A DNA stretch of 64,000 bases, taken from positions 1-64,000 of the forward strand of contig NZ_JAIERS010000012.1 in the NCBI RefSeq assembly GCF_019746665.1, written 5' to 3'. Below, in pieces: positions 52,783 through 62,062 of the stretch. The DNA is from Sphingomonas sp. Lineage in GTDB: Bacteria > Pseudomonadota > Alphaproteobacteria > Sphingomonadales > Sphingomonadaceae. The notes under the pieces are model-generated. The model was not told the origin of the DNA. It did not search any database and saw nothing but the letters and a program-made list of their open reading frames with translations. The number at the start of each line of letters is the position of its first letter. Within the stretch, counting starts at the first letter, position 1. Position numbers and translations under genes: made by a program.

Positions 52783-52843
52783 CGAAACGGCCGGCGGGGC
52801 GTTTCGTGCGCTGAAGCCCGCTCCTGCATCAGGGGAGCGGGCT
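52783..52843 (+). other. Two stem-loops upstream of the GH130 gene
   Basis: CGAAACG (52783-52789) pairs with CGTTTCG (52800-52806). A stronger perfect 10-bp stem AGCCCGCTCC (52815-52824) / GGAGCGGGCT (52834-52843) follows, ending 19 bp before the next ATG. No T run, so the second could mask or shape the ribosome site (it contains GGAG) of the downstream gene. Confidence 0.45.
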
Positions 52844-52862
52844 CGGCGCTCTGGAACCCCGC

Positions 52863-53975
52863 ATGATCCTGCACGATGCCCTGATCTTCACCCCCGATGA
52901 CGTCGATCTCGCGCGGTCGCCGCTCGCCGGGCGGATCGATGCCGAGACCTATGTGCTGGGCGCGTTCAACCCGGGTCTCACCCGGCTACCGAGTGGCAAT
53001 TTGCTGCTGATGGTGCGCGTGGCGGAGGCGTTGAAGCACCCGGTCCGCGATCAGCATATCCACGCGATCCGTTGGGAAGCGGGGCGCTATCGGCTCGATC
53101 CTTGGCCGATCGGCCAGGTCGATCCCAGCGATCCGCGCAAATTCACGATGCGCCAGGCGGGATGGCGGGTGATGGCGCTCACATCGCTTTCCTGGTTGCT
53201 GCCGGTCGAGCTTTCGCCCGATGGGCGCCGGGTGGAGGCGGTACATTATGCGCACGCCCTCGCGCCGGGCGCGCCTTATGAATGCTACGGCATCGAGGAC
53301 GCGCGGATCAGCCGTATTGGCAACCTTTGGTACATGACCGTCTGCGCGGTGAGCCCCGAGCGGCACTGCACGGTGCTCTACACCAGCGACGATGCGCTGC
53401 ACTGGCAGCGGCAAGGCATCGTGCTCGATCACCAGAACAAGGACATGCTGCTGTTCGAGGGACTGATCGAGGGCCGGTTCTGGGCGCAGACCCGGCCGCT
53501 CGGCGACCTGTATTTCGCCTATCCGCCGGATAGCACGTGGCGCGCGGGGCCGGCGATCAACCTCGCGTCGTCGCCCGACGCGCTGCACTGGAAGCCGTGC
53601 GATCATCCCGGTTTGCGCCCGCACGCGGCGACGCTCCATACCGCGCGCATGGGCGGCGGCGCGCCTCCAGTGCTGACCGACCAGGGCTGGCTGAGTCTGT
53701 GGCACGGCGTCGAGCCCGCGGGCGTGGCCGGCATCTACCGCACCTATTGGTCGCTGCTCGACGCCGCCGAGCCCTGGCGGGTGCTGCGGACCGAGCATGA
53801 CCCGCTCATCACGCCCAATCCGGCGCTCACCGAGCCGCTGAAGGACCGGATGTATCTGGAGAACATCGTCTTCACGACCGGCATCGTCGATGCGGGCGAC
53901 CATTATCTGGTGGCGAGCGGCGAGGCGGACCTGGCGTGCCGGATGACGTGGATCGACAAACGGGCGTTCGGCTGA
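52863..53975 (+). CDS. GH130-like glycoside phosphorylase
   Basis: 370 aa, five-bladed beta-propeller pattern. TYVLGAFNPGLTRLPSGNLLLMVRVAE, YGIEDARIS (the acidic residue of the conserved ED-x-R motif), SSPDALHWKPCDHPGL, GGGAPPV and KDRMYLENIVFTTG are hallmarks of GH130 beta-mannoside phosphorylases and relatives. It would cleave a beta-mannosidic bond with phosphate. Cytoplasmic, no signal. Next to a GT4 glycosyltransferase. Sugar specificity is not determined by the sequence. Confidence 0.85.
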   Translation: MILHDALIFTPDDVDLARSPLAGRIDAETYVLGAFNPGLTRLPSGNLLLMVRVAEALKHPVRDQHIHAIRWEAGRYRLDPWPIGQVDPSDPRKFTMRQAGWRVMALTSLSWLLPVELSPDGRRVEAVHYAHALAPGAPYECYGIEDARISRIGNLWYMTVCAVSPERHCTVLYTSDDALHWQRQGIVLDHQNKDMLLFEGLIEGRFWAQTRPLGDLYFAYPPDSTWRAGPAINLASSPDALHWKPCDHPGLRPHAATLHTARMGGGAPPVLTDQGWLSLWHGVEPAGVAGIYRTYWSLLDAAEPWRVLRTEHDPLITPNPALTEPLKDRMYLENIVFTTGIVDAGDHYLVASGEADLACRMTWIDKRAFG

Positions 53976-54036
53976 GCATTGACGTCACTCAGCCAAGAGA
54001 TGACGCGCGCGGATCACCCGGCTAAGAACCCCGCGC

Positions 54037-55170
54037 ATGTCGCAACCCCTCCATATCCTTCACCTCCACTCCAGCTTCGATCTCGGCGGCAAGGAAGCGC
54101 GCGCGGTGCGGCTGATGAACGCGTTTGGCGACCGTGCGCGGCACACGATCATCTCGGGCGTCCCCGGAGCGCTCGGCGCGCGCGACGCGATCGCCAAGGG
54201 CATCAAATATGAAATCGCGCAGCAGCAACTGCCGCTCACCGGGCGCCCATCGGTCGATCGCTATCAGGCGATCGCGCGGTACATGCTGCGCTTCGATCTG
54301 GTGCTGACGTATAATTGGGGCGCGATCGACGGGGTGATGGCGCGCCGCGTGTTCGGCAAGGGGCAGCCGGGGCTCGTCCATCATGAGGACGGCTTCAACG
54401 CCGACGAAGCGACCGGGTTGAAGCGTGAGCGCAACCTTTATCGCCGCTTCGCGCTGGGCGCCGCGCACGCGCTCGTCGTGCCATCGCTGGTGCTGGAGGA
54501 TATCGCGCTCGGCACCTGGAAACAGCCACGCGGGCGTGTCCACCGGATCAGCAACGGGATCGAGGTGGCGCGCTACGCCAAGCCCGATCCGCGCGCGCTG
54601 GCGGGCATCAAGCGGCGCGAGGGCGAGCTGCTGGTCGGCGCGATCGCCGGCCTGCGTGAGGTAAAGGACCTGCCGCTGCTCGTGCGCGCGGTGGGCGGGA
54701 TGCCGGGCCGGGTGCGGCTGGTGATCGTGGGCGAGGGGCCGGAGCGTGCCCGGATCGAGGCAACCGCGCGCGCGATGGGAATGGCGGACCGTGTTCATCT
54801 ACCCGGCTTCCTGCCCGAACCGCACCGCTATGTCGGGCTGTTCGATATCGTCGCGCTCTCCTCCTCCAGCGAGCAGTTCCCGATCTCGATCGTCGAGGCG
54901 ATGGCGGCGGGCAAGCCGGTGGTCGCGCCGCCGGTGGGGGACGTGCCGGTGATGGTCGCCCCCGAGAACCTGCCCTTCATCGCCCGCCACCGCGACGAAG
55001 TGCATCTGCGCGACGCGTTCCAACTGCTGGCTCTGGACCCCGAATTGCGCGCGCGCGTTGGTGCGGCGAACCAGGCGCGGGCGGCGGCGGAATTCGATGA
55101 GGATCGAATGATCGCCGCCTATGCCCAGCTTTACGCCACGGCGGCGCGACGGCCGGGCGCGCTTGGCTGA
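54037..55170 (+). CDS. Glycosyltransferase family 4 protein
   Basis: 377 aa GT-B fold. The C-terminal nucleotide-sugar domain has VGAIAGLREVKDLPLLVRA, LVIVGEGPERARIE and SSSSEQFPISIVEAMAAGKPVVA, the E-x7-E motif. The N-terminal acceptor domain starts ILHLHSSFDLGGKEARAVRLM. Probably adds a sugar to a surface polysaccharide or glycolipid. Follows the GH130 gene after 61 bp. Acceptor unknown. Confidence 0.9.
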   Translation: MSQPLHILHLHSSFDLGGKEARAVRLMNAFGDRARHTIISGVPGALGARDAIAKGIKYEIAQQQLPLTGRPSVDRYQAIARYMLRFDLVLTYNWGAIDGVMARRVFGKGQPGLVHHEDGFNADEATGLKRERNLYRRFALGAAHALVVPSLVLEDIALGTWKQPRGRVHRISNGIEVARYAKPDPRALAGIKRREGELLVGAIAGLREVKDLPLLVRAVGGMPGRVRLVIVGEGPERARIEATARAMGMADRVHLPGFLPEPHRYVGLFDIVALSSSSEQFPISIVEAMAAGKPVVAPPVGDVPVMVAPENLPFIARHRDEVHLRDAFQLLALDPELRARVGAANQARAAAEFDEDRMIAAYAQLYATAARRPGALG

Positions 55171-55249
55171 GCGCATTGGGGGTCGATTTCCGGCTGAATT
55201 GTGCTAGAAATGTGGCAGGGCGCGGCGACCGCGCCAACTGGAGACCTGT

Positions 55250-56653
55250 GTGTTCAAGGGTTTGCGGCCGATCCTTTATGGCGGCCAGGAAGTGTGGCCG
55301 CTGATCGAAGGCGGTAAAGGCGTATCGGCGACCAATCATGCGAGCGCGGGCGCCTGGGCGGCGGCGGGCGGCATCGGCACGGTTTCGGCGGTGAATGCCG
55401 ATAGCTATGACGCCGAAGGCAAGATCATCCCGCAAATCTATCGCGCGCTCACCCGTCGCGAACGCCATGAAGAGCTGATCCAATACGCGATCGACGGCGC
55501 CGTGCAGCAGGTGCGGCGCGCGTGGGAAATCGCCGGCGGCAAGGGCGCGATCAACATCAACGTACTGTGGGAGATGGGCGGCGCGCAGCGCGTGCTCCAC
55601 GGCGTGCTGGAGCGGACGCGCGGCATGGTCTCGGGCGTTACCTGCGGCGCGGGGATGCCGTACAAGCTTTCCGAAATCGCCTCGCATTACGGCGTGTCGT
55701 ACCTGCCGATCGTGAGTTCTGCGCGGGCCTTCCGCGCGCTTTGGAAGCGCGCTTATTCGAAGGCCGCCGAATGGCTCGCGGCGGTGGTCTATGAAGACCC
55801 CTGGCTGGCGGGCGGGCATAACGGCCTTTCCAACGCCGAAGACCCGCGCGCGCCCGAAGACCCCTATCCGCGGGTGAAGGCGCTGCGCGAGACGATGCGC
55901 GAGGGCGGCATTCCGGACAGCGTGCCGATCGTGATGGCGGGCGGTGTCTGGTATCTGCGCGACTGGGAGCATTGGATCGACAATCCCGAGCTCGGCGCGA
56001 TCGCCTTCCAATTCGGCACCCGCCCGCTGCTCACGCAGGAGAGCCCGATCCCCCAGGCGTGGAAGGAAAAGCTCACCCAGATCGAGCCCGGCGAGGTGCT
56101 GCTCCACCGCTTCTCGCCGACAGGCTTCTATTCGAGCGCGGTGCGCAACCCCTTCCTGCGCGCGCTCGAGGCCCGGTCCGAACGGCAGATCGCCTATTCG
56201 ACCGAGCAGGCGGGCGATCATCAGTATCAGCTCGATGTCGGCGTGAAGGGTAAGAATTTCTGGGTGACGCTGAACGACCTGCAGCGCGCGCGCGAATGGC
56301 ACGGTCATGGCTTCACCGAAGCGCTCAAGACGCCTGACAACACGCTGGTGTTCGTGACGGCGGCCGAAAAGGCTGAAATCCGCAAGGATCAGGCGGACTG
56401 CATGGGCTGCCTCAGCCAGTGCCAATTCTCATCCTGGGCAGATAGCGAGACGAACTCGACCGGGCGCTTGGCCGATCCACGCAGCTTCTGCATCCAGAAG
56501 ACGCTGCAGGAAATCGCCCATGGCGGCGATCCCGAGCAGAACCTGATGTTCGCGGGGCACGCGGCGTACAAGTTCAAGCAGGACCCGTTCTATTCGAACG
56601 GGTTCGTGCCGACGGTGAAGCAGTTGGTCGACCGGATTTTGAGCGGCGATTGA
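55250..56653 (+). CDS. NAD(P)H-dependent flavin oxidoreductase (nitronate monooxygenase family)
   Basis: 467 aa, longer than nitronate monooxygenases (about 320-380). The TIM-barrel FMN part is seen in MVSGVTCGAGMPYKLSEIA, YLPIVSSARAF, GGHNGLS and VPIVMAGGVWYL, AFQFGTRPLLT. The extra C-terminal part carries a cysteine motif Cys384-x2-Cys387-x3-Cys391 (CMGCLSQC) and Cys414, which could hold an Fe-S cluster. GGAG precedes GTG 55250. Convergent with truA, only 3 bp apart. The reaction is unknown. Confidence 0.85.
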   Translation: MFKGLRPILYGGQEVWPLIEGGKGVSATNHASAGAWAAAGGIGTVSAVNADSYDAEGKIIPQIYRALTRRERHEELIQYAIDGAVQQVRRAWEIAGGKGAININVLWEMGGAQRVLHGVLERTRGMVSGVTCGAGMPYKLSEIASHYGVSYLPIVSSARAFRALWKRAYSKAAEWLAAVVYEDPWLAGGHNGLSNAEDPRAPEDPYPRVKALRETMREGGIPDSVPIVMAGGVWYLRDWEHWIDNPELGAIAFQFGTRPLLTQESPIPQAWKEKLTQIEPGEVLLHRFSPTGFYSSAVRNPFLRALEARSERQIAYSTEQAGDHQYQLDVGVKGKNFWVTLNDLQRAREWHGHGFTEALKTPDNTLVFVTAAEKAEIRKDQADCMGCLSQCQFSSWADSETNSTGRLADPRSFCIQKTLQEIAHGGDPEQNLMFAGHAAYKFKQDPFYSNGFVPTVKQLVDRILSGD

Positions 56654-56656
56654 GCC

Positions 56657-57403
56657 CTAGCTTTCGGGGTAGTCCGCCCTGACGAAGAACAGCCCGTCCG
56701 GCGGCGCGTTGAGGCCGAGCGCGGCGCGGTCGCGCGCGTCGAGCGCGGCGCGGAGATCGTCGGGCGTCCACTTCCCTTGGCCCACCAGCGCGAGGCAGCC
56801 GACCATCGAGCGCACCTGATGGTGGAGGAACGAGCGCGCCGAGGCGAAGACGCGGATCACCTCGCCCTCGCGCACCACCTCCAGCCGGTCGAGCGTGCCA
56901 ACCGGGCTGTCGGCCTGGCAGTGAACCGAGCGGAAGGTGGTGAAGTCATGCCGCCCGACCAGCACCGCCGCACCTTGCGCCATCAGCGCTTCGTCGAGCG
57001 GCACCGGCACCCGCCACGCCAGCCCCCGTTCGAAGGTGAGCGGCGCGCGGCGGTTGACGATGCGGTACTCGTAATGCCGCGCCAGGCACGAGAAGCGCGC
57101 GTGCCAATCATCGGGCACCACCTCGCACGCGCGGATCGCGACCGGATCGGGGCGGAGCAGCGCGTTGAGCCCCTCCATCAGCCGGAACGGGGTGATCGTG
57201 CGGCTGAGATCGACATGCGCGCGCATCGCGAGGCCGTGGACGCCGGCATCGGTGCGGCCGGCGCAGTGGAGCGTGGCGACCTCATGCGCCAGGCGGGCGA
57301 GGGCGTTCTCGATCGCCTCCTGCACGCTCGGCCCATGCGCCTGACGCTGCCAGCCCATGAACGGGCGGCCATCATATTCGACCGTCAGCGCGAAGCGGGT
57401 CAC
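56657..57403 (-). CDS. truA: tRNA pseudouridine(38-40) synthase
   Basis: 248 aa. [14 protein letters not shown], the catalytic Asp in [14 protein letters not shown], and [13 protein letters not shown] are the TruA motifs. It makes pseudouridine in the anticodon arm of tRNA. The GTG start overlaps the fmt stop (GTGA), so both translation-related genes are co-translated. Confidence 0.96.
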   Translation of the reverse strand: MTRFALTVEYDGRPFMGWQRQAHGPSVQEAIENALARLAHEVATLHCAGRTDAGVHGLAMRAHVDLSRTITPFRLMEGLNALLRPDPVAIRACEVVPDDWHARFSCLARHYEYRIVNRRAPLTFERGLAWRVPVPLDEALMAQGAAVLVGRHDFTTFRSVHCQADSPVGTLDRLEVVREGEVIRVFASARSFLHHQVRSMVGCLALVGQGKWTPDDLRAALDARDRAALGLNAPPDGLFFVRADYPES

Positions 57404-58305
57404 AGTTGCGTACCCGGCGGGATCGCGAAGCCGCGCAGCAGCTCGGCGGCGGTCATCGGGGCGCGGCCGGCGCGCTGGACGAGCGTCGGGCGCAGCGCAC
57501 TGCCGAGCCCGCAGGAGATGGTGAGGGTGCCGTCGAGCACGGTCCCGGGCGCGCCGCTTCCGTCCACCACCTCGGCGCGAAGCAGCTTCAGCCGCTCGCC
57601 GCCATGTTCGAAGAACGCGCCGGGCGCGGGGTTGAAGGCGCGGACTTGCCGTTCGATCTGCGCCGCGCTCTGCCGCCAGTCGATCCGCGCTTCGGCCTTG
57701 TCGATCTTGGCCGCATAGGTCACGCCGGCCTCGGCCTGCTGGATGGGCGGGTGGCCTGCCAGATCGGCGAGCACTTGCACCATCAGCCGCGCCCCCAGGC
57801 CCGCGAGTTCGTCGGTCAGCTCGCCAGCCGTTTTCCGGCCGATCTCGACCGATTCCTCCAATCGTACGGGGCCGGTATCGAGCCCGGCTTCCATCTGCAT
57901 GATGCCGATACCCGTCACCGCATCTCCCGCCAGGATTGCGCGCTGGATCGGCGCCGCGCCGCGCCAGCGCGGCAACAGCGAGCCGTGGACGTTCAAGCAC
58001 CCATGCAGCGGCACGGCCAGCACCGCCTTGGGCAGGATCAGGCCATAAGCGGCGACCACCGCTACATCGGGCGCCAGCGCGGCGAAATCGGCCTGCGCCT
58101 CGGCGTCGCGCAGCGTGAGCGGGGTGCGCACCGGCACGCCCAATGCCTCCGCCGCCGCCTGCACGGGGGAGGGGGTTAGCGCCTTGCCCCGTCCCGCCGG
58201 GCGCGGCGGCTGGCTGTAGGCGGCGACGATCTCGTGCCCCGCCGCCGCCAGCGCCCTGAGCGTCGGCACGGCGAAATCGGGGGTGCCCATGAAGACGATA
58301 CGCAT
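57400..58305 (-). CDS. fmt: Methionyl-tRNA formyltransferase
   Basis: About 301 aa. [34 protein letters not shown] (Asn, His) and [10 protein letters not shown] (Asp) form the formyltransferase site; the C-terminal OB-like domain binds initiator tRNA. ATG 58305 or 58308 may be used. Divergent from recR; def lies just beyond, so the formylation and deformylation genes share a neighbourhood. Confidence 0.96.
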   Translation of the reverse strand: MRIVFMGTPDFAVPTLRALAAAGHEIVAAYSQPPRPAGRGKALTPSPVQAAAEALGVPVRTPLTLRDAEAQADFAALAPDVAVVAAYGLILPKAVLAVPLHGCLNVHGSLLPRWRGAAPIQRAILAGDAVTGIGIMQMEAGLDTGPVRLEESVEIGRKTAGELTDELAGLGARLMVQVLADLAGHPPIQQAEAGVTYAAKIDKAEARIDWRQSAAQIERQVRAFNPAPGAFFEHGGERLKLLRAEVVDGSGAPGTVLDGTLTISCGLGSALRPTLVQRAGRAPMTAAELLRGFAIPPGTQL

Positions 58306-58358
58306 CATTCCCGTGAAGCGCTTGGCAGGGGCGCGCGCAAGCCCTTATGTGGCGAGGC

Positions 58359-58952
58359 ATGTCGCCCGAGATCGACGCCCTTACCCAAGCGCTCGCCCGT
58401 CTGCCGGGCCTTGGCCCCCGCTCCGCCCGCCGCGCGGTGCTGCATCTGCTCAAGAAGCGCGAGACCGCGCTCGCGCCATTGCTCGACGCGCTCGCCGCCG
58501 TTTCGGACCGGCTGACCCGGTGCCACATCTGCGGCAATGTCGACACCTGCGATCCGTGCGCCATCTGCGCCGACCCCCGCCGCGACGCGCGCGCGCTGTG
58601 CGTGGTGGAGGAGGTGGCGGACCTGTGGGCGCTTGATCGCGCGCGGATCTTCCCCGGGCGCTACCATGTGCTCGGCGGGCGCTTGTCGGCGCTCGAAGGG
58701 GTGCGGCCCGAGGATTTGAGCATCGATGCGCTTGTCCGCCGGATCGAGGGCGGCGGCGTGGACGAAGTGGTGCTCGCGATGAACGCCACGCTCGAAGGCC
58801 AGACCACCGCGCATTACATCGCCGATCGCATCGAGCGCTTCCCGGTGCGCGTCACCCAGCTCGCGCACGGGCTGCCGGTGGGGGGCGAGCTGGATTATCT
58901 CGACGAGGGCACGCTCGCCCAGGCATTACGCGCGCGGCGGCCGGTTGCTTGA
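58359..58952 (+). CDS. recR: Recombination protein RecR
   Basis: 197 aa. The helix-hairpin-helix [19 protein letters not shown], the four-Cys zinc finger [16 protein letters not shown], and a Toprim domain ([14 protein letters not shown]) are complete. RecR works with RecF and RecO in gap repair. ATG 58359 matches the family; ATG 58347 is possible. Confidence 0.96.
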   Translation: MSPEIDALTQALARLPGLGPRSARRAVLHLLKKRETALAPLLDALAAVSDRLTRCHICGNVDTCDPCAICADPRRDARALCVVEEVADLWALDRARIFPGRYHVLGGRLSALEGVRPEDLSIDALVRRIEGGGVDEVVLAMNATLEGQTTAHYIADRIERFPVRVTQLAHGLPVGGELDYLDEGTLAQALRARRPVA

Positions 58953-58983
58953 CCTTTACGGAACGCGATCCTAGCTGATCGCC

Positions 58984-59511
58984 ATGGCCGTCCGTCCGAT
59001 CGTAGAAATTCCCGACCCGCGCTTGCGCACCATCTCGACCCCCGTCGCCGAGGTGACCGACGAAACGCGCGCGCTGATCGACGACATGTTCGATTCGATG
59101 TACGCCGCGCGCGGCATCGGCCTCGCCGCGATCCAGATCGGCGTCCCGCAGCGCATCCTGGTGATCGACCTGCAGGAAGAAGAAGACGAGGAGGGCAAGC
59201 CGATTCGCGCCCCCCGCGTGTTCATCAACCCCGAGATCGTCGAGAGCTCGGACGAACACTCGGTCTATACCGAGGGTTGCCTTTCGGTCCCCGATCAGTT
59301 CGCCGATGTCGAACGCCCCGCGCGCTGCCGCGCCCGCTGGCTCGACGCCGACGGCACGGCACATGACGAGGAACTGACCGGGCTGCTCGCGACCTGTCTG
59401 CAGCATGAGATGGATCATCTGGAAGGGATCATCTTCATCGACCATCTCTCTCGGTTGAAGCGCGACATGTTGCTGAAGAAACTCGCCAAGGCACGCAAGA
59501 CCGCCGCCTGA
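58984..59511 (+). CDS. def: Peptide deformylase
   Basis: 175 aa. The three motifs GIGLAAIQIG, EGCLSVP and QHEMDH (metal-binding Cys and two His, catalytic Glu) are intact. It removes the N-formyl group from new proteins. 31 bp after recR, same strand. An acidic insert (EEEDEEGK) lies in the beta-hairpin, as in many alphaproteobacterial forms. Confidence 0.97.
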   Translation: MAVRPIVEIPDPRLRTISTPVAEVTDETRALIDDMFDSMYAARGIGLAAIQIGVPQRILVIDLQEEEDEEGKPIRAPRVFINPEIVESSDEHSVYTEGCLSVPDQFADVERPARCRARWLDADGTAHDEELTGLLATCLQHEMDHLEGIIFIDHLSRLKRDMLLKKLAKARKTAA

Positions 59512-59556
59512 AGGTTGCCGCGACGAAACCCGACCGAACAATTCGGTTGGACTATC

Positions 59557-59637
59557 CGTCACCCCGGCCTTGAGCCGGGGTCCCGCTTCTTCTTCGGTCG
59601 CAAGGCAGCGGGACCCCGGCTCAGGGCCGGGGTGACG
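59557..59637. repeat. REP-like palindrome with 31-bp arms
   Basis: Left arm 59557-59587 and right arm 59607-59637 are inverted copies with one mismatch (G-T in RNA), separated by 19 nt. The arms have the form GTCACCCCGGCC...CCGGGGTCCCGC. Such CCCCGG-rich palindromes are common dispersed intergenic repeats in sphingomonads. It lies between def and a GST gene and could also end def transcription. Confidence 0.8.
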
Positions 59638-59719
59638 GCGCGTCTTTGGAATGCACTGGTGCTTGCCGATCCCTCCGCGCCGGGGCACATCGGCGCAACG
59701 ACAAAGGGAGAGGTTCGTT

Positions 59720-60841
59720 TTGACCGCCAAGCTCTGGGGGATGCCCGGCTCGCTCTACACCGCGCGGGCGCGCAGCTATCTGATCAAGCAGCATGTCGCC
59801 TTCGAGGAGGCGATCCCCGGCGATCCCGGCTGGCCGGAGGTGACCAAGGCGGTCGGCCGCTGGATCATCCCGGTACTGCAACTTAACGATGGCACGCTGA
59901 TTCAGGACGGCGTGGCGATCATCGATCATGTCGAGGCGCAAGGCGTGCGGCGCTCGGCCTATCCTGCGACGCCGCGCCACCGCGCGATCGCCCATGTGTT
60001 CGAGCTTTATGGCGGCGAGGGGCTGCTGCGCCCGGCGATGCATTATCGCTGGGATTTCGATGACGCGAACCTTGACTTCCTGCGCACCGATTTCGTCCGC
60101 GCGCTCTTCCCCGGCGCGACGCCCGAGGTGGAAGCGGCGGTGTTCGATAACGCCAGCGGCCGGATGCGCCGCGCGCGCGACGGCTTCGGCGTCTCGCCCG
60201 AAACGGCGGGGGCGGTCGAGGCAAGCTATCACCGCTTCCTCGCGCTGCTCGACGCGCATCTGGCCAAGCACCCCTATCTGCTCGGCGGCGCGCCGACGCT
60301 TGGCGATTATGCGCTGATCGGGCCGCTGTTCGCGCATCTGGGGCGCGATCCGTACCCCGTCGCCGAGATGCAGCGCCGCGCCTATCACGTCTGGCGCTGG
60401 GTCGAACGGATGAACCGACCCCAGGCGCTGCTCGATGGCTATCCCAGCGAGGCGCTGATCGCCGATGACGGCGTGCCCGAGACGCTCGCCGCGCTGCTGC
60501 GCTTCGTCGCCGGGGATTATCTGCCCGAGCTGGCGGCTCATGTCGCCTTCGCCAATGACTGGCTCGCCGCGCGGCCCGATCTCACCGCAGGGACCAATGG
60601 GCTCGACACCCCCGGCGCGCGCGCGATCGGCAAGGCGCGGTTCGATTGGCATGGGCACGGCATCGAGACGCTGGTGATGCCCTATCGCTTCTGGCTGCTC
60701 GACCGCTTGCAGGCGGCGCTCACGCCGGAGGGCAAGGCGCTGCTGGAGGAAACCGGGCTCGGCGCGCTCGCGACTTTGCGGACAAGCCGGCCGGTCGAAC
60801 GCGTGGACAATCTGGAGGTGTGGGGCGCGGCCTTGAACTAG
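59720..60841 (+). CDS. Glutathione S-transferase family protein
   Basis: 373 aa, longer than a standard GST. TTG 59720 is preceded by GGGAGAGG at correct spacing. Residues 1-80 are thioredoxin-like (KLWGMPGSLYTARARSYLIKQ, WIIPVLQLNDGTLIQDGVAIIDHVE), then a helical domain with YLLGGAPTLGDYALIGPLFAHL. About 120 extra C-terminal residues (WHGHGIETLVMPYRFWLLDRLQ) are seen in a subset of alphaproteobacterial GSTs. Substrate unknown. Confidence 0.85.
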   Translation: MTAKLWGMPGSLYTARARSYLIKQHVAFEEAIPGDPGWPEVTKAVGRWIIPVLQLNDGTLIQDGVAIIDHVEAQGVRRSAYPATPRHRAIAHVFELYGGEGLLRPAMHYRWDFDDANLDFLRTDFVRALFPGATPEVEAAVFDNASGRMRRARDGFGVSPETAGAVEASYHRFLALLDAHLAKHPYLLGGAPTLGDYALIGPLFAHLGRDPYPVAEMQRRAYHVWRWVERMNRPQALLDGYPSEALIADDGVPETLAALLRFVAGDYLPELAAHVAFANDWLAARPDLTAGTNGLDTPGARAIGKARFDWHGHGIETLVMPYRFWLLDRLQAALTPEGKALLEETGLGALATLRTSRPVERVDNLEVWGAALN

Positions 60842-60859
60842 CGCGGCAGCCGGGCCTCC

Positions 60860-61873
60860 TCACGCCACCGGCGGCTCGCCGGGCAGCACCACCGCGACCC
60901 GCAAGCCGCCGAGCGGTGACCGGCTCGCCTCGATCCGCCCGTGATGCGCCTCGACGATCGCCTGCGCAGTCGCGAAGGCGAGCGACAAGTGGGTGAGCGA
61001 TTCCTCGGGCAGATCGGCGGCGCGGTAGAAGGGCTCGAACAGCTGCTGCGCGAGATCGATATCGACGCCGGGCGCGCTGTCGTCCACCGTCAGCTCCCAG
61101 GCGCCGCCGCGTGGCTCGGCGCCGAGCAGGATGCGGCCGCCACGCGGGGTGTAGCGAAGGCTATGTTCGATCAGCGCGCCGAGCAGCTGCTCGATTTGCG
61201 CGCCGTCCCAACGCGGCAGGCCACCGCTGGCGGCGCGCAGCGTCAGCTCCAGCGCGACCCCGGCCTTGTCGGCGAGTGGCTGCGCGACGAAACCTGCGTT
61301 GCGCATCAGCGCGCCGGGATCGGTGGGGGCGAGCGCGACCGGCAGGCGCCCGAGATCGGCGAGCGCGACCGCGCGGAGATCCTCGACGATCCGCGCCAGC
61401 CGGACGACCGGCTGGAGCCGCGCTTCGCTGGCGCCCTCCGCCTCGGCGGCGGCGACAAGCGCCTCGACCGGCACGCGCATCTCCTCGGCGATCGCGACCA
61501 GCCAGGTGCGCCGCGAACGCTCGGTCCGCTCGCGTGCGTCGGCGATGCGCGCCAGGTTGCGAAGACCCTGCGCCACCTCGAATGGGGCGGTTTCGTCGAG
61601 CATCACCGGCTCGCGCGCGCCGACCGCCTCGGTCGCCGCCAGCAGGCGCGCATGGAGCGCGGCGTGGCGCCGGGCAAAGCCGCGCCCGACGATCGCGACG
61701 GCGCCCAGCGCCACCAGCATCACCACGCCGATCGCTAGCAGCTGCGCCGCCAGCCGGGTTTCGCCGCTCAGGCTTAGCGCCGCTAGCAGCGCCCCCGCCG
61801 CGAGCAGCGCCAGCACGACGATCGCCCCAGCGGCAACGAGGAACGATAGAAACAACCGACGAGCGACGCGCAA
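60860..61873 (-). CDS. Degenerate sensor histidine kinase (no phospho-accepting His)
   Basis: 337 aa, TTG start after GGGGAAG. Two membrane helices (about 7-36, 42-63), a HAMP-like linker, a DHp-like helix and an ATPase-like domain ending GEPPVA. The H-box, normally SHELRTP, reads AEEMRVP (129-135), so the phosphorylated His is Glu130. The N-box Asn is His237 (EHSLRYTP), and the G2 loop is HLSLA instead of GLGLA. F-box LFEPFYRA is kept. No response regulator is adjacent. Best read as a pseudokinase sensor; it cannot autophosphorylate in the normal way. Confidence 0.82.
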   Translation of the reverse strand: MRVARRLFLSFLVAAGAIVVLALLAAGALLAALSLSGETRLAAQLLAIGVVMLVALGAVAIVGRGFARRHAALHARLLAATEAVGAREPVMLDETAPFEVAQGLRNLARIADARERTERSRRTWLVAIAEEMRVPVEALVAAAEAEGASEARLQPVVRLARIVEDLRAVALADLGRLPVALAPTDPGALMRNAGFVAQPLADKAGVALELTLRAASGGLPRWDGAQIEQLLGALIEHSLRYTPRGGRILLGAEPRGGAWELTVDDSAPGVDIDLAQQLFEPFYRAADLPEESLTHLSLAFATAQAIVEAHHGRIEASRSPLGGLRVAVVLPGEPPVA

Positions 61874-61931
61874 TCAACTTCCCCTGACTTCAGCGCCCCC
61901 TAGAGTCGGTTTCAGCTTCGCTGAACCGGCA

Positions 61932-62000
61932 CCGGCCCGCTCCCCCACCCGACCTCCCATAGATTACGCTGTTGGGAGGTCGGGTGGGGGAGCGGGCCGG
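61932..62000. repeat. Perfect 28-bp inverted repeat
   Basis: Left arm 61932-61959 and right arm 61973-62000 are exact inverted copies around a 13-nt centre. A second hairpin GCTGTTT (62008-62014) / AAACAGC (62026-62032) follows. It fills the gap between the kinase-like gene and cysQ. Probably a dispersed intergenic palindrome; unlike the repeat at 59557 in sequence. Confidence 0.8.
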
Positions 62001-62062
62001 CGCCGACGCTGTTTAAGCCCTGCTGAAACAGCCTCTAACGCCTGGGCGCGGGCGGGGGAAGC

